Below are positions 53,597 to 61,798 of a stretch of DNA of 64,000 nt, piece after piece. Every line of letters starts with the position of its first letter. Position 1 is the first letter of the stretch. Both the position numbers and the translations under genes were made by a program. The notes beneath the pieces are model-generated. The model was given only the letters and a program-made list of their open reading frames with translations. It ran no database searches and was not told the DNA's origin. Source of the DNA: Eleftheria terrae (GTDB lineage: Bacteria > Pseudomonadota > Gammaproteobacteria > Burkholderiales > Burkholderiaceae_C); NCBI RefSeq assembly GCF_030419005.1, contig NZ_CP106951.1, forward strand, positions 1,922,001 through 1,986,000. The letters run 5' to 3'.

Positions 53597-55702
53597 TCAT
53601 TGCACGCCCTGGAACCGCCAGCGCGCGTTGTCCGCGCCGCAGTCTCCCTGCTGCACCGGCGCGCCGTCCAGCATGGAGGCATCGGCCACCTGCACGCATT
53701 TGCCGCTGTGGACCGCGCGGATGTAGAAGTGGCCGCTCCCCTGGTCTTCCAGCCGGAACTGCTGGTTGGCGCCGCCCGTGCAGCTCCATTGCTGCAGGCT
53801 CGCGCCAGTGGCCAGGCTGACGTCGCTCACGTCCAGGCACCTGCCACTGTGCACCGACCGCAGCTGCCACACGCCGTTGCCGGCGGTGCTTGCGGTCCAC
53901 GCCTGATTGGGGCCGCCCGCATAGCTCCATTGCTGCACCAGGGCGCCGTCGCTGAGCGACACGTCGCGCACGTCCAGGCTGCGCCCGCTGTGCTTGGCAA
54001 TCACCGCGTAGCGCTGGCCGGAAATGGGCTGGCCGGTGCCGCCGCCAGTGCTGTCCTCGAAACGAAGCCAGTCGATGTTGGCCACACCGTTGCCACCCCG
54101 CGCCACCAGGTACAGGTTGTGCACGCCCGAAACGCGCTGAATCGCCGTCACCACCTCGGCGAACTGGGTCCAGCCCCCGGTGCTCGGGACCGTGATGGTC
54201 GCCAGCTGCTGCCCGCTCAGGCCGTCCAGCCGCACCTCGAGCGTCTTGCCGGCATAGGCAGCATCCACGGCAAGGCGCAAGGTGAGCCGGTCCATGCCCG
54301 CGCCGAAGTCCACGTCGACATAACGCAGCCAATCGCCTGCATCGAGGCTGCCGACGCCGGTGCTGTCGAAACTCGCGCCGCGCTGGGCGTAGAAGTGCTC
54401 TGCCTCCAGTGTCCGGCCGGCAGGCCAGTGGCCTTCGAAGGGCAGGTTGCGGACCAGGCTGTTGGCACCGGTGAGCGCGGCCTTGAACACCGAGTGCAGC
54501 ATCGTGTTGGGCGTCATGTGCTGCTCGACATCCCAGCTGCGCCACTTCGACTCGATGCTCGCATAACTGTCACTCGTCACATCGGGCGTCGCACCGCGGG
54601 CGTCACGGTGGTTGTACAGCGCCCAGTTGCCGATGTTGGTGCCCTTGTAGGTCCAGCTCGTCCAGTGCCAGCCAGCATCGTTGTAGCGCCGCAGCGCGTA
54701 CTCCCAGCTGCTTTGCAGGTTGAAGAGCGTGAACTCGCCCACATAGTGCGGCACGTTGTACGAGAGGAACTGGCGCTCCTGGTTGATCTTGGACTCGACG
54801 AAATCCACCTGCGACTGGTAGTTGGAGTCATTGCCCCAGTGGTAGTAGTGGAAGGAATAGATGACGTTGACCCAGCCGTAGTCGCTCGGCCGCGTGATGG
54901 CGGTCCAGTCCCAGATCCCCTCCATGATCACGATGTGCTGCGGGTCCACCGCCCGGATCTCGCGGTAGATGCGGTCGTACATGTCGAGCACCGGCCGCGT
55001 CGCGGCGCCCGGATAGCTCAGTGACGGCTCGTTGAGGATGTCGTACCCGGCCACGGTGGACTCATTGCGAAACCGCCTGGCCAGCTCGCGCCAGAAAGCC
55101 AGGGTCTGCTCCTGGTATCGGGGGTTGTTCCAGAGCTCGCCCGAGCCGCCGATCTTGCCGCTGTGGTCGGCGCCGTTCTGGGAGCCGGGCGCACCGTGCA
55201 GGTCGAGGATCACATACATGCGGTACTTCTTCGCCATGTTCACCACCCACTCGATGCGCCGGAAGTCGATGCGGCCCGACGCGTCGCGCTTCCAGCTCCC
55301 GTCCTCGTTCATGTGGTTGAGGTAGTAGATCGGCAGGCGCACCGCGCTCATGCCCAGGTTCGACAGGATGCGGAAGTCCTTCTCCTGCAGATAGGTGTCC
55401 TGGTATGCGTTGATCAGCGAGTCGCGCCCGCTGTCGCCAAACCGTTGCGCGAGAACGCGCCGCATGTTGTAGTCGTCGCGGGTCCCCGCCAACGGCGACA
55501 TCCACGGCTCGTGGACCTGCCATCCCCCCAGGTTCACGCCACGCAGGTACACGATGTCGCCGGTGCCGTTCTGGTTCCGGACGTTGCGCCCGTCAACCTT
55601 GAGGAAGTTGCTGTGGGCGGCAGCCACGGCCGGCAGGGCCAATGCCACCATCGACAGCATCCGGGCAGCACGCGCAAGGCCGGGTCGGGGACGATAGGTC
55701 AC
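53597..55702 (-). CDS. Secreted GH5 glucanase (beta-1,3-glucanase-like) with CBM6 and ricin-type domains
   Basis: A 701-residue secreted enzyme. The start is a GTG at 55702, preceded by AGGAG at a 6-nt spacing. The N-terminus is a Sec signal peptide ([15 protein letters not shown]). The GH5 catalytic domain (about 30-420) has YLRGVNLGGWQVHEPWMSP and LDLHGAPGSQNG, features of exo-beta-1,3-glucanase-type GH5 enzymes. Acid/base is E225 in LNEP and nucleophile is E323 in YVGEF. A CBM6-like module (about 430-555, LEAEHFYAQRG...NIDWLRFE) and a three-repeat ricin-type beta-trefoil/CBM13 (about 563-701, repeated QQW/NQ motifs) follow. Likely substrate is beta-glucan such as laminarin or fungal wall glucan, inferred from subfamily-like motifs; other beta-glucans are possible. 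A LacI-type palindrome lies 47 bp upstream. Confidence 0.9.
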   Translation of the reverse strand: MTYRPRPGLARAARMLSMVALALPAVAAAHSNFLKVDGRNVRNQNGTGDIVYLRGVNLGGWQVHEPWMSPLAGTRDDYNMRRVLAQRFGDSGRDSLINAYQDTYLQEKDFRILSNLGMSAVRLPIYYLNHMNEDGSWKRDASGRIDFRRIEWVVNMAKKYRMYVILDLHGAPGSQNGADHSGKIGGSGELWNNPRYQEQTLAFWRELARRFRNESTVAGYDILNEPSLSYPGAATRPVLDMYDRIYREIRAVDPQHIVIMEGIWDWTAITRPSDYGWVNVIYSFHYYHWGNDSNYQSQVDFVESKINQERQFLSYNVPHYVGEFTLFNLQSSWEYALRRYNDAGWHWTSWTYKGTNIGNWALYNHRDARGATPDVTSDSYASIESKWRSWDVEQHMTPNTMLHSVFKAALTGANSLVRNLPFEGHWPAGRTLEAEHFYAQRGASFDSTGVGSLDAGDWLRYVDVDFGAGMDRLTLRLAVDAAYAGKTLEVRLDGLSGQQLATITVPSTGGWTQFAEVVTAIQRVSGVHNLYLVARGGNGVANIDWLRFEDSTGGGTGQPISGQRYAVIAKHSGRSLDVRDVSLSDGALVQQWSYAGGPNQAWTASTAGNGVWQLRSVHSGRCLDVSDVSLATGASLQQWSCTGGANQQFRLEDQGSGHFYIRAVHSGKCVQVADASMLDGAPVQQGDCGADNARWRFQGVQ

Positions 55703-55748
55703 GGTTGTCTCCTGGTTGGGTGAAGCGGTTGGCGCTCACGCGGGCGCC

Positions 55749-55766
55749 AATGGAATCGATTCCATT
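55749..55766 (-). promoter_or_regulatory. LacI-family operator upstream of the GH5 gene
   Basis: AATGGAATCGATTCCATT is a perfect 18-bp palindrome and fits the LacI-family consensus TGxAAxCGxTTxCA at every fixed position. It lies 47 bp upstream of the GH5 start codon, where a repressor would block transcription. A weak TTGATT element on the minus strand at 55796-55801 could be a -35 box, but I see no good -10. The regulator gene is not in the window. Confidence 0.65.
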
Positions 55767-56063
55767 TCGTTTCATTTTCTTCGCACGGCGCCTGTAATCA
55801 AGCCGCCCATACAAGGCCTTACCTGACTTACTGGACAGATCGGCCGCTCGCTGCTGGATGCGGAGGATGGACCGCTGTGGTCCATGCGCGCAGAGGGGAG
55901 CACCACCGCCGCCCCGGGCCGCTCGCCTGCGGTTCGCCAACCGGCAAGGGCAACCTGGCCGCAAGAGCGCGACGGGCGGTCCTCGGCAAGTCCGACCTGA
56001 AGGCCGATGTGGAGCAGCACAGGCACCGGCCGACACGCCAGCGCCGCCCGCTGCGGGCGCCCG
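55767..56063. other. Intergenic region upstream of the GH5 gene
   Basis: About 300 bp between the operator and the 3' end of the VOC gene; no gene recognised. It should contain the GH5 promoter. Confidence 0.45.
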
Positions 56064-56444
56064 CTATGCGCACCGGTTGATCACCGCTTCAATGCGGTAG
56101 CCGTCCGGGTCGAGGACAAAGGCCGCGTAGTAATGAGGCCCGTAGTCGGCCCGCAGGCCCGGCTGCCCGTTGTCGGTGCCACCGTGCAGCACGGCTGCCC
56201 GATGAAAAGCATCGACCGCGTCGCGCGATGGCGCGGAGAACGCCAGATGGAAGCCCTCGCCCGGGGCGCGCGCACCGGCGCCGCGGCGCTTGATGGCAAA
56301 CAGGTCCTCGCGGTCGCACAGGCCGTAGCCCACCGCCGTGTCGTCGGCCCACACCTGGACATACCCCAGCGCAGACAGCACCGCATCGTAGAACCGTGAA
56401 GAGCGCGCCAGGTCCGTGACACCGAACGACAAGTGATGGAGCAT
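56064..56444 (-). CDS. VOC family protein (glyoxalase/dioxygenase fold)
   Basis: A 126-residue protein of the vicinal-oxygen-chelate superfamily. It starts MLHHLSFGVTDLARSSRFYDAVLSALGY and ends VLDPDGYRIEAVIN, the typical single-unit lactoylglutathione-lyase-like pattern. The N-terminal His and C-terminal Glu are potential metal ligands. Length fits the family. The start at 56444 is chosen because the family always begins at this segment; the open frame upstream is not protein-like. The specific reaction cannot be told from sequence. It is separated from the GH5 gene by about 360 bp and is probably not co-regulated. Confidence 0.85.
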   Translation of the reverse strand: MLHHLSFGVTDLARSSRFYDAVLSALGYVQVWADDTAVGYGLCDREDLFAIKRRGAGARAPGEGFHLAFSAPSRDAVDAFHRAAVLHGGTDNGQPGLRADYGPHYYAAFVLDPDGYRIEAVINRCA

Positions 56445-56686
56445 GGGAACATCGTTGACAGATGGCGGAAGCAAAGCGTACACCGCCGCCCCGGAAATTG
56501 CACTTCTGCAGCACCTCCCGCGAGCACGATGCCGCCGGCCGGGCCCGGCGGCCCTGGCCGGGGCGTTGTCCCTCCCTGTCCCGGCCTGTCCCTTCCAATG
56601 GGGACAGCCAGCAGCCCGCTTCTCGATGACACTGGCGACCGCCCGCGCCGGCGGGCCCGTGAACAACAACCAGTCAAGAGAGTCGC

Positions 56687-57214
56687 ATGATCGCTAGGGC
56701 AAACGTCACCTCCAACCTGCTGTGGGCCGAACGTGCACTGAAGCACGTGAAGACCAAGATGACCACCGGGGCGATGAACAAGTTCGGCGACGTGTTCCGC
56801 AGTGCGGGGTACTCGGTCGCCTGCGTCATCGGCCAGCGGGCGGCTTTCATGGGCTGGGCCATGAGCGATGATCCGAAGATGCTGGAGATGATCCTTGGCC
56901 TGGCGGCGGTGGCCGAGAAGACCGGTTGCGGCAACTGCGGTGAACAGGCCTGCCTGGCCTTCGCCTACCTCTACCTCCAGCGTGATCCGCTCGGCGCGCA
57001 GAAATGCGGCTCCATCGAGTTGATGGAGTTCAGCAACGGCGACCACGGCTATGTGGTGATCGGCCGCCCGAAAGACAGCGACGTCAAGGTACCGGCCAGC
57101 TGGGGCCCGGAGGCGGTGGTCTGCGATCCGTGGAAGGGGCACGTCTATCTGCCCATCGAGATGGTCGGCCATTGGCCCGGCATGGTCCCGGCGCTGATGT
57201 ATCGCGCGGGCTAA
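56687..57214 (+). CDS. Putative papain-like Cys-His-Asp protein (175 aa)
   Basis: I do not recognise a named family, but three blocks suggest a papain/transglutaminase-like fold. They are GCGNCGEQACLAFAYLY with candidate nucleophile C84 at a helix start, NGDHGYVVIGRP with H120 on a strand, and AVVCDPWKGHVYLP with D147. This Cys-His-Asp order with a following Pro-Trp is seen in small bacterial effector or toxin proteases and deamidases. There is no signal peptide or membrane segment. The N-terminal 60 residues are helical. It is preceded by AAGAGAG before the ATG. No obvious immunity or secretion gene sits beside it. The function is unknown; the catalytic assignment is inferred from motif spacing only. 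Confidence 0.6.
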   Translation: MIARANVTSNLLWAERALKHVKTKMTTGAMNKFGDVFRSAGYSVACVIGQRAAFMGWAMSDDPKMLEMILGLAAVAEKTGCGNCGEQACLAFAYLYLQRDPLGAQKCGSIELMEFSNGDHGYVVIGRPKDSDVKVPASWGPEAVVCDPWKGHVYLPIEMVGHWPGMVPALMYRAG

Positions 57215-57552
57215 GCCAGCCGCCCAAGCTCCAGGCCAGGCAAGGAGCGCGATTCCACGCTCGCCGCAAGATCGGCTGTCCAGGGCCAACCCTGCCATGC
57301 TGCGCAGCCGCCGCGGCACCTGGCCGTCCAGCGCAGCGGCAGTTTCCGGCAACGAAGCCAACGGGCGCGGTTGAGCGTCCCCCAAAGAACACCGCGCCGG
57401 CAACGGGCAGGCGCATGGCACGCACCGTGCAGCGAGGCGCCACCGCGGCTGGGCCCGCTCGGGTCATTGGCCCGCGGCACGCGCAGCCTTCGGGCTGGAC
57501 CGCCCAGCGCGGCGCCGCTGCGGCCCTGGCACCGGACCGCAGCGGCACCAGC
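57215..57552. other. Intergenic region between convergent genes
   Basis: 338 bp between the ends of the papain-like gene (plus) and the SDR (minus). No gene, and no clear bidirectional terminator seen. Confidence 0.5.
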
Positions 57553-58305
57553 TCACTCGGCGGTGTAGCCGCCGTCCACCGAAAAGACCCCACCGGTGGA
57601 AAACGAGCTCTGGTCGGACAGAAGGAAGGCGACCATCCGGGCCACTTCCTCCCGGTCCGCGAGACGCTTCATCGGGTGCCGGCGCCGGAGGTCGGCCAGC
57701 GCCTCCTCGGGCATCTCGCGCATCCGCGGCGTATCCACATACCCGGGCGCCACCGCATTGATGCGGATGCCCTGGTCCGCGAATTCGAGCGCCACGGCGC
57801 GCGTCAGGCCGATCACCGCATGCTTGGCTGCCGTGTAGGGCGCCAGCCCCGCCACGCCGACCACGCCGCATCCGGAGGACAGGTTCACGATCGAGCCGCC
57901 GCCGCTTCGCAGCAGGGCGGGAATCTCGTACTTCAGGCCGTAGAACGTGCCATGGACATCCGTTGCGATGACGTCCGTGAAATCCTCGATCTCGTAGTCG
58001 GGTGCCATGGCGATCGGCCCGGTGATGCCGGCATTGTTGACCGCCATGTGCAGCGCGCCGAAGCGGTCCAGCACCCTGGCCACCAGGGCCTCCACCGAGC
58101 GATGGTCTCGCACATCGACCCGGCAGCCGAACGCGCGCCGGCCTTCCGGATCCAGTTGCCGGGCCAACTCGGCCGCCCGTTCTCCGTCCCGGCTCGCCAG
58201 CACGACCCGTGCGCCCCGCGCAGCGAGATCGAATGCGATGGCTTCGCCAATGCCGGCGGTCGCCCCTGTCACGAGCACCACCTTGCCTTCAAACGCTGTA
58301 TCCAT
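57553..58305 (-). CDS. SDR-family oxidoreductase
   Basis: A 250-residue classical short-chain dehydrogenase/reductase. The NAD(P)-binding TGATAGIG sits at residues 13-20, NNAG follows the fourth strand, and the catalytic Ser lies in NLSSG with YTAAK as the Tyr/Lys pair. NAVAPGYVDTP and a C-terminal SVDGGYTAE complete the fold. Arg in ASRD after strand 2 suggests NADP(H) preference. The substrate is unknown. The start at 58305 has GAGGAG at a suitable distance. The frame stays open upstream to 58707 but loses protein character. It is convergent with the papain-like gene and divergent from the TetR gene, so it may be a target of that regulator, although its start is more than 600 bp from the operators. 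Confidence 0.9.
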   Translation of the reverse strand: MDTAFEGKVVLVTGATAGIGEAIAFDLAARGARVVLASRDGERAAELARQLDPEGRRAFGCRVDVRDHRSVEALVARVLDRFGALHMAVNNAGITGPIAMAPDYEIEDFTDVIATDVHGTFYGLKYEIPALLRSGGGSIVNLSSGCGVVGVAGLAPYTAAKHAVIGLTRAVALEFADQGIRINAVAPGYVDTPRMREMPEEALADLRRRHPMKRLADREEVARMVAFLLSDQSSFSTGGVFSVDGGYTAE

Positions 58306-58909
58306 GCCTGGCTCCTCGTCGTTCCAATCTGAACCGCTCCAGGATGACCGCCGCCGATGACAGCGCATGTCAGGAGTGACGGCCGAGGGCCGGGAACCTG
58401 GCCGGCCCCGACCTCGGTTGAGGAGCACGGCCCATGCCATCAGCGACGTGCTGGATGCGCCGGTCCCCGACAGTCCAGCGGATGCCCCATTGAACGGCAG
58501 CGCCATCCCAAGTGCGGCGGCGATCGGTTGTCGCGTCCGCGTTCGAGGCAGGCTGGTCCACGCCACCGCGCTGCTGCCGCGAGGCAGTGGCACCACCTCC
58601 AGCCACATCACTCCAGGGGCAACCCAGAGGCGACCACGCGAGACATCAGACCGCGAGCGAAGGCGCTGTTGCAAAGCAGCTCGCTCGGGGAGGCGCTCCA
58701 TCGACATGCCAGGCAGGGCTGCCGCTGGTTCTTCCTGCGCCTGTTCGAGGGTGAGGCGCGCCGTGAGATGCGGCGGCTCCGCAGCAGGTCATCGTCCGCA
58801 CGCCGTTCGCGCGGTCAACGATAGAGGTAGGTCGCGCCAGCCATGCCATCCCTTCATCCGGCGCCAAGCCGGTTCCGGTGCGGCCGCCTGTGCGCCGGCT
58901 TCTGCCGGT
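58306..58909. other. Intergenic region between SDR and TetR promoter
   Basis: About 600 bp with several open frames in both strands but no recognisable protein, ribosome site or repeat. Confidence 0.45.
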
Positions 58910-58939
58910 TTGACATGATTAGGACGTATGTCCTAACAT
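58910..58939 (+). promoter_or_regulatory. Sigma70-type promoter for the TetR operon
   Basis: TTGACA at 58910-58915, an 18-bp spacer and TAACAT at 58934-58939 give a good promoter on the plus strand, with the first TetR palindrome lying between the boxes and touching the -10. It leaves a leader of about 150 nt before the TetR ATG. Confidence 0.65.
58919..58936 (+). promoter_or_regulatory. TetR-type operator 1
   Basis: TTAGGACGTATGTCCTAA: half-sites TAGGAC and GTCCTA separated by 4 nt, perfect over 7-bp arms. It is located in the promoter spacer, so binding would block RNA polymerase. Most likely recognised by the TetR protein encoded downstream. Confidence 0.7.
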
Positions 58940-58944
58940 GACCG

Positions 58945-58962
58945 ATAGGACGCCTGTCCTAT
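58945..58962 (+). promoter_or_regulatory. TetR-type operator 2
   Basis: ATAGGACGCCTGTCCTAT has the same TAGGAC-N4-GTCCTA half-sites, 26 bp (about 2.5 helical turns) from operator 1. The identical half-sites with different spacers argue for a real protein-binding pair. Confidence 0.7.
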
Positions 58963-59097
58963 GCGAACTGTTGTCCACGGGACGCGCCTCTGGTCGGTCT
59001 CTGTTGCAGTGCGCCGAGGCAGCTGTATCGCTGGGCGCACCAGCTCGACGGAGTTCGAGCTTCTGTGGTTCACATCGTCCCTTGCACTCTGCCGAAC

Positions 59098-59682
59098 ATG
59101 AATTCGAAGTCCACACGCGATGAGATCGTGGCCGCGGCCGACAAGCTGTTCCACCAGAACGGCTATGCCAACACCTCCTTTGCTGCGATTGCAGAGGCCG
59201 TTCAGATCTCGCGTGGCAACTTCTACTACCACTTCAGGACGAAGGACGAGATCCTGGATGCCGTCATCGGCCTGCGACTGGGCCACACGCAGGAGATGCT
59301 CGCAAGGTGGGAGAGCGAGGGCAAGACGCCCGCGGATCGAATCGACCGGTTCATCCAGATGCTGGTCGACCACCGCGCGGGCATCCAGGCACATGGCTGC
59401 CCGGTGGGCACCCTGTGTACCGAACTGGCCAAGCTGGACCATGCTTCCCAGAAAGACGCGAACCGGTTGTTCACCCTCTTCCGCAGCTGGCTGCGCAGGC
59501 AGTTCGAGCTGCTGGGCCGCAAGTCCGATGCCGACCGACTGGCCATGCACCTGCTCGCGCTGAGCCAGGGGGTGGCCACCTTGGCCCATGCTTTCCATGA
59601 CGAGAAATTCATCCGCCAGGAAGTCCAGCACATGCGCGCATGGCTTGCCGCCTGCCTGGATGAGACGGCGCCGCCGGGCTGA
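59098..59682 (+). CDS. TetR/AcrR-family transcriptional regulator
   Basis: A 194-residue repressor. The N-terminal HTH (about 8-55) reads RDEIVAAADKLFHQNGYANTSFAAIAEAVQISRGNFYYHFRTKDE, a classic TetR domain. The C-terminal ligand domain contains AHGCPVGTLCTELAKLDH, with two Cys that also occur in redox- or electrophile-sensing relatives such as NemR. The start is the ATG at 59098, immediately before the HTH. Two palindromes and a promoter lie about 135-190 bp upstream, so autoregulation is likely. A YciI-like gene starts 57 bp downstream and the glycosylase gene follows, probably in the same transcript. The inducer is unknown; electrophile sensing is only suggested by the Cys pair. Confidence 0.92.
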   Translation: MNSKSTRDEIVAAADKLFHQNGYANTSFAAIAEAVQISRGNFYYHFRTKDEILDAVIGLRLGHTQEMLARWESEGKTPADRIDRFIQMLVDHRAGIQAHGCPVGTLCTELAKLDHASQKDANRLFTLFRSWLRRQFELLGRKSDADRLAMHLLALSQGVATLAHAFHDEKFIRQEVQHMRAWLAACLDETAPPG

Positions 59683-59738
59683 GGTCCCCACCCGGTCTGC
59701 GCTCCCATCACCAGCCACCCACTGAAGAGGAAGACACT

Positions 59739-60023
59739 GTGTTTCTGGTACTGCTCAAGTTTTCGGCCAACCGCGGCCAGGCCGGCGCGCTGATGGACGG
59801 CCACCGACAATGGCTGCAGCGCGGCTTCGACGACGGCCTCTTCCTCTTGAGTGGCAGCCTCGACGCCCAGGCCGGCGGAGCCGTTCTGGCGCACGGCGTC
59901 TCGCTCGAACAGCTGCAGCGCCGGGTGGCCGAAGACCCGTTCGTCGCCGAGGACGTGGTGCAGGCGGAGATCGTCGGAATCACACCCGCCAAGGCCGACG
60001 CCCGCCTGGCCTTCATCTCGTGA
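59739..60023 (+). CDS. YciI-like protein
   Basis: A 94-residue protein of the YciI/YCII fold (ferredoxin-like, relatives of muconolactone isomerase). It starts FLVLLKFSANRGQAGALMDGHRQWLQRGFDDGLFLLSG, keeping the conserved His in GHxxW and the later Gly-Ser. The start codon is GTG at 59739 with AGAGGAAG upstream. It is 56 bp after the TetR stop and 25 bp before the glycosylase gene, so the three genes likely form one unit. Members are often small enzymes or stress-linked proteins of unknown substrate. Confidence 0.82.
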   Translation: MFLVLLKFSANRGQAGALMDGHRQWLQRGFDDGLFLLSGSLDAQAGGAVLAHGVSLEQLQRRVAEDPFVAEDVVQAEIVGITPAKADARLAFIS

Positions 60024-60048
60024 CCGGCCCGACTCACCACGACAGGAC

Positions 60049-60660
60049 ATGAACACCACCCTATTGGGGCCGGACGGCCATCCCCGGTGCCGTTGGTGCG
60101 CCGCGGCGCCCGAGTTCCTCCACTATCACGACAGCGAATGGGGCTTTCCCGTGGACGACGATTTTCGTCTCTTCGAGAAGCTGTGCCTGGAGGGCTTTCA
60201 GTCGGGCCTGAGCTGGCGAACCATCCTCGCCAAGCGCGACAACTTCCGGTCGGCCTTTCACCGCTTCGATTTCAACCGGATCGCTCGCTACTCCGAAAAA
60301 GACATCGAACGGCTGCTGGCCGACCCGGGCATCGTGCGCCATCGCGGCAAGATCGAAGCCGTGATCAACAACGCGCGGCGGGCACGCGAACTGGTGCAGG
60401 ACCATGGCTCGCTCGCGGCTTTCTTCTGGAGCTTCGAACCCGAGGAAGACGGCTTGGCGACGCCACAGACAGTCTCCCAATCGGCTCATTCGGTGGCTCT
60501 GTCGAAAGCGCTCAAGAAGCAAGGCTGGCAGTTCGTGGGGCCCACCACCGTGTATGCCTTCATGCAGGCCATGGGCCTCATCAACGACCATGCCGACGGC
60601 TGCGTCGTCAGGGTGCGGGCCGCGGCCGCGCGCCAGGCCTTCCGGCGGCCGGGACGTTGA
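60049..60660 (+). CDS. tag: DNA-3-methyladenine glycosylase I
   Basis: A 203-residue base-excision repair enzyme that removes 3-methyladenine from alkylated DNA. It matches TagI along its length: an N-terminal CRWC (zinc Cys), YHDSEWGFPVDDDFRLFEKLCLEGFQSGLSW, ILAKRDNFRSAFHRFD, the NNARRA helix, and C-terminal VGPTTVYAFMQAMGLINDHADGC with the final zinc His and Cys. The start at the ATG at 60049 follows a GACAGGAC ribosome site. Linkage to a TetR with a Cys-rich sensor motif suggests that alkylating or electrophilic stress may induce the operon, which is an inference. Confidence 0.93.
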   Translation: MNTTLLGPDGHPRCRWCAAAPEFLHYHDSEWGFPVDDDFRLFEKLCLEGFQSGLSWRTILAKRDNFRSAFHRFDFNRIARYSEKDIERLLADPGIVRHRGKIEAVINNARRARELVQDHGSLAAFFWSFEPEEDGLATPQTVSQSAHSVALSKALKKQGWQFVGPTTVYAFMQAMGLINDHADGCVVRVRAAAARQAFRRPGR

Positions 60661-60757
60661 CATCGCCACGGGCCCGTGGAGTCCCACCAGCGGCCGGCAA
60701 CGGTGCCGGGCCGCGCTCGCTACACTGGGCGGCAGGCTCCGCTCCTCCCCATCCCCG

Positions 60758-61798
60758 ATGTTCCAGCTACGGCAACTGAAGACCTTTCTTGCGGCGGCGG
60801 AGAGCCTCAGCTTCACCCGGGCCGCCGAGCGGGTGCACCTGTCCCAACCCAGCGTCACCGAACAGATCCGCGCCCTCGAGGAGAGCCTGGGCCAGGCCTT
60901 GTTCATCAGGCGGCACCATGCCCTGACACTCACCGAGGCGGGCCACCGCCTGGCCGAGCGGGCGCGCGAGCTGCTGGCGCTGGCGGACGAGACCTTCCGC
61001 GCGGTCCAGGACGGCACCGGCGGCGAAGCGGGCCGCCTGGCAGTGGCTGCCCCGGAGAGCCTGTGCGCCAGCCTGCTGGCTCCCCTGGTCGCCCGCCATG
61101 CCAGCCAGCACCCCGGGGTCCGGCTCAGCGTGCAGGCAATGAATTCGTCCGACACGGCGCAGGCGGTGAGCAGCGGCACGGTGGATCTGGGTGTGGTGCA
61201 TGGCTGGCCGCCGCAGGACAGCCGCCTGCAGGCCGAGGTCATCGGCCGCGACGAGCCGGTCGTCGTGATGCCCCTCGGCCATCCGCTGGCCGCCGCGGGG
61301 TCGGTGACGCTGGACGCGCTCGCCCGCCATCCCCTGCTTGTCACCCCTTCGGCTTGCAGGTACCGGCAGTACATCGAGGCGCTGCTGCAGACGGCCTCCG
61401 CCGCCCCGGCCATCGCCTGCACGGCCGACAGCGTGCGGGCCCTGGTCGCGATGGTCGGCTCGGGACTCGGCGTGTCCGTGCTGCCACGGCTCGCCTTTCG
61501 GGCGGCCGCCACGCTGGCTCCCGTCGAGAGCCGTCCACTGTGGCCGGGCGGCGAGGGCCTGCCGGTGTGCCTGCTGACCCGGGCCGGCGAAGAGCCGGGG
61601 CGGCGCAGGCAGGTGGCCAGCTTCATTGCGCTGGCGCGGCAACAGGCCGCCTGCTCAGACCAGCCGGTGTCCACCGTCCACGTGCAGGACCGTGCCGGTG
61701 GTGTAGCCGTTGCTGGCCAGGAAGACGATGGCCTGCGCAATGTCCTCGGCCCGGCCGACCCGGCCCACCGGCAGCCGCGCGGCCATCGAGGCCAGTAG
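60758..61798 (+). CDS. LysR-family transcriptional regulator
   Basis: A 346-residue LTTR. The HTH (1-60) reads MFQLRQLKTFLAAAESLSFTRAAERVHLSQPSVTEQIRALEESLG. The substrate-binding domain has VAAPESLCASLLAPLV, DLGVVHG and GLGVSVLPRL. A typical LysR protein would end near VASFIALARQQA (about residue 298). The remaining 47 residues (SDQPVSTVHVQDRAG...) are low-complexity and are antisense to the C-terminus of the convergent SDR gene. The extension probably reflects lack of an early stop rather than a functional domain, or a sequence error. The target is likely the SDR next door or a distant operon; no divergent partner is present. Confidence 0.88.
   Translation: MFQLRQLKTFLAAAESLSFTRAAERVHLSQPSVTEQIRALEESLGQALFIRRHHALTLTEAGHRLAERARELLALADETFRAVQDGTGGEAGRLAVAAPESLCASLLAPLVARHASQHPGVRLSVQAMNSSDTAQAVSSGTVDLGVVHGWPPQDSRLQAEVIGRDEPVVVMPLGHPLAAAGSVTLDALARHPLLVTPSACRYRQYIEALLQTASAAPAIACTADSVRALVAMVGSGLGVSVLPRLAFRAAATLAPVESRPLWPGGEGLPVCLLTRAGEEPGRRRQVASFIALARQQAACSDQPVSTVHVQDRAGGVAVAGQEDDGLRNVLGPADPAHRQPRGHRGQ

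Noticed and set aside
50346..53726. A 1126-residue open frame on the plus strand across the amylase gene.
   Set aside because: It is antisense to an intact GH13 enzyme with all catalytic residues; composition is His/Arg/Val-rich with no fold signature.
58306..58707. N-terminal extension of the first SDR up to 58707.
   Set aside because: The added residues lack SDR character; a GAGGAG site and the family N-terminus support the start at 58305.
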